Source of the DNA: CAYXTW01 sp964452645
GTDB lineage: Bacteria > Zixibacteria > MSB-5A5 > GN15 > PGXB01
Assembly (NCBI GenBank): GCA_964452645.1
Contig: CAYVMO010000021.1
Location: forward strand, 1-51,953
Length of the DNA stretch: 51,953 nt
Direction of reading: 5' to 3'
Part shown: piece by piece, positions 43,437 to 51,953 of the stretch
Layout of the letters: every line of letters starts with the position of its first letter
Numbering within the stretch: position 1 is the first letter of the stretch
Position numbers and translations under genes: made by a program
Notes under the pieces: generated by a model
What the model was told of the DNA's origin: nothing
Databases searched by the model: none
Seen by the model: only the letters and a program-made list of their open reading frames with translations

Positions 43437-45291
43437 CACCCTGACGGGCGGTGATTTTGAGACGGTCGGTTTCCTCCAGAATGGGAATGATATATTTGCG
43501 CGAACTGCTTAACCTCTCGCGCAGCGCCGCAACCATCAACGAATCATTCTTTTCAAGAAGCTCATGGATAATACCGAGTATTTCCCGCCATATCGATTCA
43601 TGAAAAGCCAGCGTCGAACCCACTTTGACTATCCGACCGGATACTGAGAGATAATTGAATGCCTCTTTATTAATTTTATCATTCCCCAGAATTTCTTTAA
43701 TCGATGGCGGCGCAAAACCGCCCTTGAGAATTTTGCCTTCGATTATTTCCGCCGCCTTTTCGACATCACCTTTAACCGCGATTTTTCGGCCGCTCAAATC
43801 AAAACGATTCCCCTTCTTGATAAGAAGTCTCTTACGGTTCATGAGTTCCAGAAGCGATTCGAGATTTTGTATCGGTACGTTCGAGACCGAGCTGATAATA
43901 TCGATCGGCAAGCCGTCAAGATGAGGCCTATTCTCGAAATATTTTTCCATCCCCGATAAAACGCTCTCAATCGTCGGATTTACTGAGTCAGGGAGATAAT
44001 ATTTATCATCATATTCATCGAGTTTTGAATCCTTTATCAGGTTATCTATTGCACCATCGATTGAACTTTGCGCAAGATTACAGCGGATTAAACTCGCTTT
44101 TTTGTCGATAAACGAAGTCTTCGTTAATTCTGATGTGACCAGTCTTTCCGGAGTTAAATCCAGTCTCTCTTCCAAATAGGCAAAGTTTTTCATTTCCCTT
44201 TTGCGAGGGAATCGATTAATACTATCGAGCACCGTTCCGCCGCCGATTGTCCGTTGCGGTGTGGGGAGACGCAAGATAAATTTATCTCCGATAAATGCCA
44301 GCAGCGGCTCACAGGGTTCAAAAAAAACAATACCTTTCTCGCCGGGCGCAATTTGATAATCTTTATATATCCGAATCTCGCCCACAACTTCGGTTGTCCC
44401 GAGAATCATCAGAAGCTTCCTTCGATCGGTAAGGATAATTCTGGATTCCGGAATCAATAAAACAGACATGGCCAGAACATTTTTGTCGGAATAATCTTGT
44501 ATTATCTCAGGAGAAGTTATAACAGAGCCGCGGGATAGATACTCTTTATCGATGCCGGTCAGGCTGATCGATGTGCGCTGCCCCGGGTAAGCCGCGCGAA
44601 TTTGTTCGTTATGGGATTGCATGGTGCGTACTTTACCGATTCGCCGGGCCGGAAATACAATTACTTCCTGACCGATTTCAAGCCTTCCGCCCCTTAATGT
44701 CCCGGCCACGACACCCCCCATACCGGCTAAAACGAACGAGCGATCAATATAAAGCCTCGGTTTGCCAATATCCTCCCGGTCGATGACCTGCTGTGATAAT
44801 TTATCTATTTCTTCCTTGAGTTTATCGAATCCTTCGCCGGTTTCGGACGACAGCCTGATGATCGGTGCGTTTTCGAGAAACGTCCCGCGTACCTTATCGC
44901 GCACATCATCGAGGACAAGATCAAACCAGCTTTTCTCGACCAGGTCGATTTTCGACAGTACCACAAATCCGTACTTCACGCCCAATAACTCAGCTATCTG
45001 AAGATGTTCCTGGCTCTGCGGCATCCAGCCGTCATCGGCGGCGACGACCAAAATGAGGGCATCGATTCCAGCGGCGCCGGCAATCATATTGCGGACAAAA
45101 CGCTCATGACCGGGGACATCAATAATACCTATCCGATTACCATCGGTCGTATCATAATAGGCAAAGCCGATATCAATCGTCATTCCGCGCTCTTTTTCCT
45201 CGGGAAGACGATCCGGATCGATACCGGTCAGGCGAGTTATAATCGACGATTTACCGTGATCGATATGTCCGGCGGTACCGATGACAAACAT
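43399..45291 (-). CDS. selB: Selenocysteine-specific elongation factor
   Basis: The 630-residue GTPase delivers Sec-tRNA(Sec) to UGA codons marked by a SECIS hairpin. G1 is GTAGHIDHGKSSIITRLTG, switch/G2 is ERGMTIDIGFAYYD, G3 is IIDVPGHERFVRNM, and G4 is VVLSKIDLV. EF-Tu-like beta-barrel domains follow to about 360, then the C-terminal winged-helix repeats (about 380-630) that bind SECIS RNA. The length is normal. It starts one base after selA. Confidence 0.96.
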   Translation of the reverse strand: MFVIGTAGHIDHGKSSIITRLTGIDPDRLPEEKERGMTIDIGFAYYDTTDGNRIGIIDVPGHERFVRNMIAGAAGIDALILVVAADDGWMPQSQEHLQIAELLGVKYGFVVLSKIDLVEKSWFDLVLDDVRDKVRGTFLENAPIIRLSSETGEGFDKLKEEIDKLSQQVIDREDIGKPRLYIDRSFVLAGMGGVVAGTLRGGRLEIGQEVIVFPARRIGKVRTMQSHNEQIRAAYPGQRTSISLTGIDKEYLSRGSVITSPEIIQDYSDKNVLAMSVLLIPESRIILTDRRKLLMILGTTEVVGEIRIYKDYQIAPGEKGIVFFEPCEPLLAFIGDKFILRLPTPQRTIGGGTVLDSINRFPRKREMKNFAYLEERLDLTPERLVTSELTKTSFIDKKASLIRCNLAQSSIDGAIDNLIKDSKLDEYDDKYYLPDSVNPTIESVLSGMEKYFENRPHLDGLPIDIISSVSNVPIQNLESLLELMNRKRLLIKKGNRFDLSGRKIAVKGDVEKAAEIIEGKILKGGFAPPSIKEILGNDKINKEAFNYLSVSGRIVKVGSTLAFHESIWREILGIIHELLEKNDSLMVAALRERLSSSRKYIIPILEETDRLKITARQGDVRVKGDRFEKE

Positions 45292-45292
45292 C

Positions 45293-46675
45293 TTATATCC
45301 GATTAATTATACTCTTTATGATATCCGGCAGAATCGACAGCGTCTCTTCATCGATCGCTTTTAAATCGATCATAAATTTTTTATTACTGATACGACCGAT
45401 TATCGGTGGAATAGTTCGACGAAATAGCGCCGCGATTTTTTGGGGCGGTTGCTCGCTATAAAAAACCAGCGCCACGGATGGAATCGGAATTTCCGGCAAC
45501 GCGCCACCTCCGATCCCGCCCTGTGAGGCTTCCAGAGAAATTTTTTCACCTGCCTTAATTTTCTTTAGAAGCTCACGCCCGCGTTCGTACAAAACAGATT
45601 CACTTGTATAAGCCAGGCTCCAGAGTTTTATGCTCTCCTTCCAGCCATCATCGAGATAATGTTTCAGTAAATCCTCGATGGCCGAGAAAATTATTTTATC
45701 CACCCGAACAGCACGGAAAACAGGGTTCCTTTTAATTTTTTTGACCGCTTCTTCTCGCCCGACAATCAATCCGGACTGCACCCCACCAAGGAGTTTATCG
45801 CCGGAAAAACAGGTTAGATCGGCTCCGGCTTTAACCGATGACTGAACCGTCGGTTCTTTGACGCCAGCAATTTTCGAGGTGTCCACCAAAACACCGCTGC
45901 CCAGATCATTTATAACCGGAATATTATTTCCCCTCCCCAATTTTACCAGAGATTTCAAATCGACATCATCGGTAAAACCGGATACGGCAAAATTACTACG
46001 GTGCACTTTAAGAATTAACGCCGGATTTTCCTCCAGCCCCTTTTTATAATCATCGAGCGTGGTAATATTGGTCGTACCCACCTCAATAAGTCCGGCGCCC
46101 GATTTTTTTAAAATGTCCGGTATGCGAAATCCGCCGCCGATTTGAATCAACTCGCCACGAGATAAAAGGACTTTTCTTCTACCGGCCAGAGTATTCAGAA
46201 TAATAAAAAGAGCCGCCGCGTTGTTGTTAACAATCGTCCCGGCCTCGGCCCCGGAAACCAGCGACAGATATTTCTCGGCCAGCTCTCCCCTCTTGCCGCG
46301 TTTTCCGGTGACCGTATCAAACTCAAGATTACCGTAGCCGGTGATATGATTTTTGATATTATCAAACAACTTATCCGATAGCGGCGCCCGACCCAGATTC
46401 GTATGTACAAGAATACCGGTCCCGTTAATTACCGGTGAGATTTTTTTTAACGACAGGATATTAATCTCCAAGATAATTTCAGCCTTTAAATTTTTATAAT
46501 CAATTTCTTTTATCTTCGAAGCAAGTCGCCTTTTTATTTGCTCCACCGCCGAACGGACGATTTCGACCGTCAGCGGCCGGGCCAGATTCTTTGAAGCTCT
46601 GACGATATCTTTGTCCGATGTCAGTACCTCGACCGATGGAATATCTCGTCGGGATTTAATTATTTTTTTATTCAT
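45293..46675 (-). CDS. selA: L-seryl-tRNA(Sec) selenium transferase
   Basis: This 460-residue PLP enzyme converts Ser-tRNA(Sec) to Sec-tRNA(Sec) using selenophosphate. The PLP Lys294 is in CFSGDKLLGGVQSGLIVG. NGTGILVHTNLGRAPLS and TIVNNNAAALFIILNTLAG are the conserved N-terminal segments, and VINDLGSGVLVDT precedes the active site. The length is close to the E. coli protein. It begins one base after the M28 gene stop. Neither selD nor a tRNA(Sec) gene is in the window. Confidence 0.96.
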   Translation of the reverse strand: MNKKIIKSRRDIPSVEVLTSDKDIVRASKNLARPLTVEIVRSAVEQIKRRLASKIKEIDYKNLKAEIILEINILSLKKISPVINGTGILVHTNLGRAPLSDKLFDNIKNHITGYGNLEFDTVTGKRGKRGELAEKYLSLVSGAEAGTIVNNNAAALFIILNTLAGRRKVLLSRGELIQIGGGFRIPDILKKSGAGLIEVGTTNITTLDDYKKGLEENPALILKVHRSNFAVSGFTDDVDLKSLVKLGRGNNIPVINDLGSGVLVDTSKIAGVKEPTVQSSVKAGADLTCFSGDKLLGGVQSGLIVGREEAVKKIKRNPVFRAVRVDKIIFSAIEDLLKHYLDDGWKESIKLWSLAYTSESVLYERGRELLKKIKAGEKISLEASQGGIGGGALPEIPIPSVALVFYSEQPPQKIAALFRRTIPPIIGRISNKKFMIDLKAIDEETLSILPDIIKSIINRI

Positions 46676-46676
46676 A

Positions 46677-47645
46677 TCATAATTTATATAAAAAAGTAGT
46701 GACTACGCGACCGACGCTGGCCAGAGATTCGGGCGAACATTTATCGGGCGTGTCATGAGTCGTGTGCCAGTATTTATAATTAAAGTCAATAATGAGCGTC
46801 GCGGGAAGTTTTATAGTCAGAAAAGAGAGATGATCATCCTGGACGGCGTACCCGACCGAATCAATAAAAGCCGACTCCCCGAGTTGCTTCGCCGTTTTCC
46901 ATACCTGATCGGTAATCTGCGGTGAATACTTTTCGGAAAACTCCTCCCGGTACACTTTCAAATCTTTATCACCTATCATATCGATGATCAACGCAAATTT
47001 GTATTTGCCTTTTATATTGCGACGCACCATATCCCGGGCCCCGAGAAAATATTCATCAAGATGACCCGGCGGGCCATAATCTTCACCGTCAAGCATGACC
47101 ATATCAATATTGGCTCGCGGCTTCTGCCAGGAAATTAAAACGCCTAATTCCATAAGGACCGCAACTCCCGAAGCGCCATCGTTGGCACCGTCAATCGGAT
47201 TATTTCGCTTGGTTGAGTCCGGATCATATTCGGCGCGAGGCCGGCTGTCATAATGTGCGGCCAGCAGGTAGCGATCAGTGTTGCCGGTGTCAGTTCCCTT
47301 GAAAGCGGCCAAAATATTAACCATTGGAATTTGCTTGCCGTTGAATTCATCGGTATGAATAAATTCCATAGTATCGACTTTGGCCCCGAGACTGTCAAAA
47401 AATTTAATAAGATATTCTCTGCATTTGGCGATGTTATCACTTCCCGGGACTCGCGGGCCGAAAGCGACCTGTTTCTCTATAAAACCGAAAGCCCTTTGAC
47501 CATCAAATTCCGGGATAATAACATCCCGACCACCACGGCAGGAAAAAGAGAGCATACTACCAGAGATTAACACTATTACGAAGTAAAGAATATTTCTCGG
47601 CTTAATCACGTGATAAAAGAAACGGCGCGAAATCAAAATTGTCAA
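46677..47645 (-). CDS. M28-family glutaminyl cyclase-like lipoprotein
   Basis: The 322-residue zinc enzyme resembles glutaminyl-peptide cyclotransferases (QC) more than aminopeptidases. Zinc and active-site segments are LLAAHYDSRP, IDGANDGASGVAVLMELG, VMLDGEDYGPPG, and VQDDHLSFLTIKLPATLIIDF followed by YWHTTHDTPDKCS; the DDHxxFL ... WHTxxDxxxxC/L arrangement is the QC signature. An N-terminal hydrophobic segment ends in SMLSFSC, a lipobox-like site. Expected reaction: cyclisation of N-terminal Gln on exported proteins to pyroglutamate. It lies 8 bases after the sprA stop. The start is unsure: TTG 47645 lacks a ribosome site; GTG 47609 would give a shorter lipoprotein signal. Confidence 0.82.
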   Translation of the reverse strand: MTILISRRFFYHVIKPRNILYFVIVLISGSMLSFSCRGGRDVIIPEFDGQRAFGFIEKQVAFGPRVPGSDNIAKCREYLIKFFDSLGAKVDTMEFIHTDEFNGKQIPMVNILAAFKGTDTGNTDRYLLAAHYDSRPRAEYDPDSTKRNNPIDGANDGASGVAVLMELGVLISWQKPRANIDMVMLDGEDYGPPGHLDEYFLGARDMVRRNIKGKYKFALIIDMIGDKDLKVYREEFSEKYSPQITDQVWKTAKQLGESAFIDSVGYAVQDDHLSFLTIKLPATLIIDFNYKYWHTTHDTPDKCSPESLASVGRVVTTFLYKL

Positions 47646-47653
47646 TCAATTAT

Positions 47654-50600
47654 TTAAAATCGGATATCGACCCAGATTCTCAGTTCTCTCGTGTGCGATT
47701 TTCTTTTGGTTTTTTTGTCATCGGTATCCTGCCAGCGACCGCTCAGACCACCTTTAATCTGGGACGAAAACGAATATGACATAGACGTCGTAATCATCAT
47801 ATCCGAACGTTCTCCCGATGAAATCAAGGGGCCGTTACCCTGAGCCGTCTCCGTTTTCTGACTCTGCATCGAGATGTCTAACGAGATTGACATGGCCGAC
47901 TTGAATTTAATTCGGCCGAGAATGGGAATCTTAAAACCGGTCGGCCAGCTAAAAGCATATTTGGTTGATATACTCGAACTCCTTGACGTGTTGCGGGAGG
48001 AATTGGAGGGCTCGCCGTTGGCCGAATTGAACTTTTTATCTTCGGATACCGATCGGTCGGTTTTGAAATTAATATCCAATCCCCGCATTATGCCGAAACT
48101 TAATGCCAGAAGCGGACTTTGGGAGACGGATGATTTTTCTGCCGTTTTAAAAGAAGTCGTCAGATTATAACTTTCCGACTTACTTCGAGTATATTTCGTG
48201 CGCGGTGAGAATTTATTTATCAGAGGATTCAAGAATGTGAATGTCGAAAGAGGACGAATTGAGAAAGTAATATCGGGGAAAACGGTCGAGACATTTTTCG
48301 AGCGGCTGCCAACCTTAACGACATCCTGCCCGATCGATTTGCTGAAGGAGACATCGGTCCGTAACCCCCCGAGAAAAACTGTTCCGGATTTGAATGAATA
48401 TTTGCTGGCTTTGGTAATTGAATTCGATCTAAATCCGGAATTACCTTCTTCGGACTCTTCGACGTCGATATCCTCGGTAAAACCGAATCTGAATTTCATT
48501 TGAGCTCTTTGAAGAAGCCCCGGATATGAATAGCTATAAGCCTCATTGTAGGAATAACTGATAGGATCGATCCATCCTGTCAGAAAGCGCATCATTTTCG
48601 GAAGCGGCCCGAAGATCTTCGTGAAAATGCTTTCTTTCGGTCCCTCTTCCTTCTTACTTTCCTCTTCGCCTTCCTTTTTATCACCTTTATTTTTTTCTCG
48701 CGTTTCCTGTCTTCTTTTATACTTGGATTCTCGTTCGCCCCGTTGCGATTCGGTTCCAAACAACTTGCGGAAATCAAAACTGCCGCCAACACTGTAACCC
48801 TTGCTGGCTGAGGCCCGGTGAAGCGAATTTATAATGTCGATATTCTCACGATAACTGGATGTAAAATTGAATTTATGGGTTAGAAAGCCGAATATCGCCG
48901 GTGAATAAGACGCGCCGAAATCCTGAGAATACGCCGTTTCGCGCCCAAGCCTGAATTTTTTTGGATCAAAACTAAAAACAACCGTTGTCGGATCACTCAT
49001 ATCCCGTGATGTTTGCATCCCGTAATTGGCAAGCAGGTTATCGGATATCTTATAACCGACTTTCATATTCCCGCTGAAATTGCGCCGGGGAGGAGCGTTA
49101 TTCAAAACATTATTGATATTTCTCGTGACCGTCAGATTTCTATCGAAATTCCCGGCAACACTGAATGTATTCGGTAATAAATAAAATTTACTGCCGCCCA
49201 ACTTGCTCATCAGCGGAACAGGTCTGGTCCAGAAAAAGGGCATGATATTCGGAACCGAGTTTATGGTATAGCTGTAGCTGCTGCGAATATTATATCCCTC
49301 CGAGAGCCTCATCGGTTCCGTAGGCGACTTTGAATCGGTTCGGTTATAAGAAAAACTGGTTTTTAGCGGATTTAATAAAAGCGTAAACAAGGGATTTTTC
49401 GTTTTCCTGCCGAAGGATTCGGAGATATTGAAACTTTTCGATGTACTGACCGTACTCTCGGAATTGCGTAATTCCTCCGGCAAAATGATATCTGATCTTG
49501 ACCGCAAAACAGGTACGGAGACAGATTTCGAATAGCTGAATGAAACGGGAATTGATGCCGCCATCGATCGCGGCAAAAACTTATCCAGATTTATTCCGGA
49601 AAAGCCTATGTCATATCTTTGGCTGGTGGCGCCACTACCCAGGTTGTCGGTCGAACCACCGCGAGTCGAGGACGATATTTTCCGAAAATAGCTGTTGGTA
49701 TAACTATATCCGACTCGGTAATTAAAAAGATCCCCAAAAGTCCCGCTAACGCCAACATTCATGGCCATACCGACATCCCGGCGGACGTCCGTCAGGCGCA
49801 GCTCATCAATCCAAATATCGGCCGTGACCGTATCGCGCGGATCAAGGTTCGCTGCTCCGGCCGCCAGATATTTGACACGTGTAATATTGGGATCACCCAC
49901 AACCCGGTAATCCTTACCGTTGATAACACTGTCTATTACATTCGTATCCGCTTTTATCTTTTTGGCACGAACCAGATACTCTTTTAGACCGGTTATTTCA
50001 TTAAAATCCATATCGACTTCATTGCCTTCCCAATCGGGCGTCAGGATTCTCCGGAATTCATAATAATTTTTATCATCCGTTCCGATTCTGAAAAAGAATA
50101 ATAGCGAATCACCGACGGTGTCGGCCCCGGTAATCTTATAATTGGGACCGTGTACCCACATCTTGAGTTTGCGATAGCCCATCAGATTGGGAGTATCAAA
50201 AAGAATTCTTTCGGCAATGCCGGTATCGGCGTAAAATGTGTCATTAACGGTTCCCGAAGTGAAATTAAGCAGGTGCAGAAGCAGCGATTGCTCCGGTTCC
50301 ACGACCATATTAATCTGGTCATAATATCCTTCAACACCGGGAGGAGTATTTCGAGCATAATCCGAATTTTCCTGCGTATTGATGACCCCGACACTAAATT
50401 GGGTCATGGTGTCCAGATTATCGACTTTCATAAGAGTATCGTCCCAATTGGACGATACAATGTCAATCGCGGCGATTCTCAACCTGACCGTATCCGGAAT
50501 CAAAACGGTATCGGGGCATTCAATCCATAGCCGGACATACTCGATTTCCGTCCATAGCGGGCTGCCGACAATTTCATCGATGGCCGCCGAATCTTTGATA

Positions 50601-51953
50601 GGTATTCGAAATGATCGCCAGCCTTTACTGTTTTCGGAACCCTCGACATAAAAAGGAGACAGTGGATCGGACAGATCTATGCTGTATGAGAAATAATTAT
50701 TCTTGCGGGTAAATCCGTCTCTGTTTATATCTTCCGTACTCGGCCTGCCCAATGTCCCGGGATCAAGACTATCACCCTGTGTGCCATTTATCTGGCTATA
50801 ATCGTTTTGATTGCTCTCCTCGTATCGAAAGTCATCCCCGAACGGGTCGGCTGCACTTGACCCGAGTGATTCTCGTTCCTCGGCATTCGTCAATCCGTCC
50901 AAACCGATGTCCTCTTCCGAATCGAGATAGTCATTTGAATTAACATCTTCCGTTGTCTTGAGGCTGTCACCGTTTATATCTTCTGAAATTTTCCCCATAT
51001 CGATATGTAAAATACCGCGATTCCCATTTAGACGTAACTCGAGAAGCTGCGCCCGGGTTTGGTCGGCGGCTCCGACTGAAAGATATCGCATAATTCCTGC
51101 CCATGATTCAGTCAGATTGGCCACGGAATCCGCGGCGTGGACGTATTCGCCCAAACGACGGTCAATCTTACGGGGCATATACTTCAGGTCCAGAGTATGA
51201 GTATGGCTTACCGAACCGACATCCCTATCCCAAATATCCTTAATGGGAGTCTGGTTATAAGGATTATACCAGAATAATTTGGCGCGGATATTACTGCTGT
51301 CAAGAGCGACCGGTTTGGACGAATAAAACCAGTTTTCCCGATAGACTCCCAGCGAGTACAGGTCGCGACTGCCTTCAAAATCATCAAGATAGGCCACACC
51401 ATCGACGTTGGGATTGGGATGCGATTGGGCGACTTCGGCGCTGACGGCGAAACTGGAGGGCGTCTCGGTCGAATAGAACGGCAGCGCATTGGCGAGTTTG
51501 GTAACAAAGCCGGAATTGAGACTGAAACGAGTGTCGGCGTCCCAGATAATCATCCGCGTTGTTTCCTGACCGACTTTAGGCTTTCTTTCGGTCGCCTTAT
51601 CGGATTTATATAAAAAAGTGGTCCCGACTTCGAAATTCTTACTTAAATCATATTCACCTCTGATTCCAAACAGAGTTTTCTTTTGCAGCATGGCGAACGG
51701 CGAATATTCAAAGTCGATCCCCAGATTAGCGTTGGGATCCAGAGCCTTATCGGTCAAAAAAGTGACTCTTCCGATATCATAATCGATTCTATAGTCGGTC
51801 CCTTTAGTCAATTGCGTCCCATTTAAAGTAATAACTTCGGAACCTTCAATTATGTTGAACCGTCCCAGCGAAACTTCAGATTGACGGCTGCGGTTCGACA
51901 CCTCGATGTAATACTTGGAGGCAGTCTGAGCATCAGGATTGGCATAATTATAC
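47654..51953 (-). CDS. sprA: SprA-family T9SS outer-membrane translocon, 5' end outside window
   Basis: At least 1,432 residues are present and the frame stays open to the window edge, so the N-terminal part is missing. Family SprA proteins are about 2,400 residues and form the very large beta-barrel of the type IX secretion translocon. Visible features: repeated SprA-type segments near the N-terminal side (VITLNGTQLTKGTDYRIDYD; GRVTFLTDKALDPNANLGID), a DDFEGSRDLYSLGVYRENW motif, and long stretches of alternating Ser/Thr/aromatic barrel strands in the second half. A Lys/Glu-rich insert lies near residue 1030 and the protein ends in WVDIRF. It heads a tight run of five genes (sprA, QC-like, selA, selB, amidohydrolase). 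Confidence 0.9.
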   Translation of the reverse strand, partial: YNYANPDAQTASKYYIEVSNRSRQSEVSLGRFNIIEGSEVITLNGTQLTKGTDYRIDYDIGRVTFLTDKALDPNANLGIDFEYSPFAMLQKKTLFGIRGEYDLSKNFEVGTTFLYKSDKATERKPKVGQETTRMIIWDADTRFSLNSGFVTKLANALPFYSTETPSSFAVSAEVAQSHPNPNVDGVAYLDDFEGSRDLYSLGVYRENWFYSSKPVALDSSNIRAKLFWYNPYNQTPIKDIWDRDVGSVSHTHTLDLKYMPRKIDRRLGEYVHAADSVANLTESWAGIMRYLSVGAADQTRAQLLELRLNGNRGILHIDMGKISEDINGDSLKTTEDVNSNDYLDSEEDIGLDGLTNAEERESLGSSAADPFGDDFRYEESNQNDYSQINGTQGDSLDPGTLGRPSTEDINRDGFTRKNNYFSYSIDLSDPLSPFYVEGSENSKGWRSFRIPIKDSAAIDEIVGSPLWTEIEYVRLWIECPDTVLIPDTVRLRIAAIDIVSSNWDDTLMKVDNLDTMTQFSVGVINTQENSDYARNTPPGVEGYYDQINMVVEPEQSLLLHLLNFTSGTVNDTFYADTGIAERILFDTPNLMGYRKLKMWVHGPNYKITGADTVGDSLLFFFRIGTDDKNYYEFRRILTPDWEGNEVDMDFNEITGLKEYLVRAKKIKADTNVIDSVINGKDYRVVGDPNITRVKYLAAGAANLDPRDTVTADIWIDELRLTDVRRDVGMAMNVGVSGTFGDLFNYRVGYSYTNSYFRKISSSTRGGSTDNLGSGATSQRYDIGFSGINLDKFLPRSMAASIPVSFSYSKSVSVPVLRSRSDIILPEELRNSESTVSTSKSFNISESFGRKTKNPLFTLLLNPLKTSFSYNRTDSKSPTEPMRLSEGYNIRSSYSYTINSVPNIMPFFWTRPVPLMSKLGGSKFYLLPNTFSVAGNFDRNLTVTRNINNVLNNAPPRRNFSGNMKVGYKISDNLLANYGMQTSRDMSDPTTVVFSFDPKKFRLGRETAYSQDFGASYSPAIFGFLTHKFNFTSSYRENIDIINSLHRASASKGYSVGGSFDFRKLFGTESQRGERESKYKRRQETREKNKGDKKEGEEESKKEEGPKESIFTKIFGPLPKMMRFLTGWIDPISYSYNEAYSYSYPGLLQRAQMKFRFGFTEDIDVEESEEGNSGFRSNSITKASKYSFKSGTVFLGGLRTDVSFSKSIGQDVVKVGSRSKNVSTVFPDITFSIRPLSTFTFLNPLINKFSPRTKYTRSKSESYNLTTSFKTAEKSSVSQSPLLALSFGIMRGLDINFKTDRSVSEDKKFNSANGEPSNSSRNTSRSSSISTKYAFSWPTGFKIPILGRIKFKSAMSISLDISMQSQKTETAQGNGPLISSGERSDMMITTSMSYSFSSQIKGGLSGRWQDTDDKKTKRKSHTRELRIWVDIRF

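Overview
The window looks like chromosome from an uncultured diderm bacterium of the FCB superphylum (Fibrobacteres-Chlorobi-Bacteroidetes and relatives), with candidate phylum Zixibacteria or a close neighbour as my best guess. The reasons are: a type IX secretion (T9SS) translocon gene of the SprA family; a secreted protease with a T9SS-type C-terminal sorting domain containing YPNPFNP; a PorV/FadL-like barrel; two dockerin-bearing exported proteins; an LPS-type operon with an MsbA-like flippase; and selenocysteine machinery. The phylum is inferred from protein families only. No rRNA, tRNA, CRISPR array, insertion sequence or phage gene was found.

Layout. 1-358 is an intergenic mosaic of palindromic repeats. 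359-1913 (minus) holds a membrane protein and a WYL-type regulator. 2120-7169 (plus) is a three-gene surface cluster: lipoprotein-like beta-rich protein, outer-membrane barrel and M6 protease with T9SS tail. A strong terminator follows. 7268-13464 (minus) carries a zinc-ribbon protein, a dockerin-tagged metalloprotease, an operon rhodanese / MauE-DoxX / BamA-like barrel, an unlisted 56-residue gene with its own promoter, long leader and terminator, and a coiled-coil membrane protein. 13680-20733 (minus) is an overlapping operon msbA-like / GT9 / GT2 / GT9 / rsh (ppGpp), which ties LPS assembly to the stringent response by co-transcription.

20844-25576 (minus) is a six-gene operon: MBL hydrolase, PHP phosphatase, alkyladenine glycosylase, glutamate dehydrogenase, site-2 protease and a LolB/DUF4292-like lipoprotein that appears to start at an ATT codon overlapping the upstream stop. 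25801-32456 (plus) runs prfB (with its +1 frameshift site), pta, an aminotransferase, ATP-dependent PEPCK, an FmdB-like zinc ribbon and a GlcD-like oxidase. Citrate synthase (32651-33934) has its own promoter and an upstream 41-bp nested palindrome.

33980-38000 (minus) encodes two tandem membrane histidine kinases without a response regulator. Upstream of them lies a compact structured element ending in a U-tract (38083-38160), a candidate RNA. Next come a dockerin protein and the slipin/NfeD pair. The right end (minus) reads sprA (5' end outside the window), glutaminyl cyclase-like M28 enzyme, selA, selB, amidohydrolase, all touching or overlapping.

The most coherent theme is T9SS-dependent surface biology: translocon, PorV-like barrel, sorted cargo, and a likely N-terminal pyroglutamate-forming enzyme beside the translocon. 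Selenocysteine synthesis is encoded on the same transcript.
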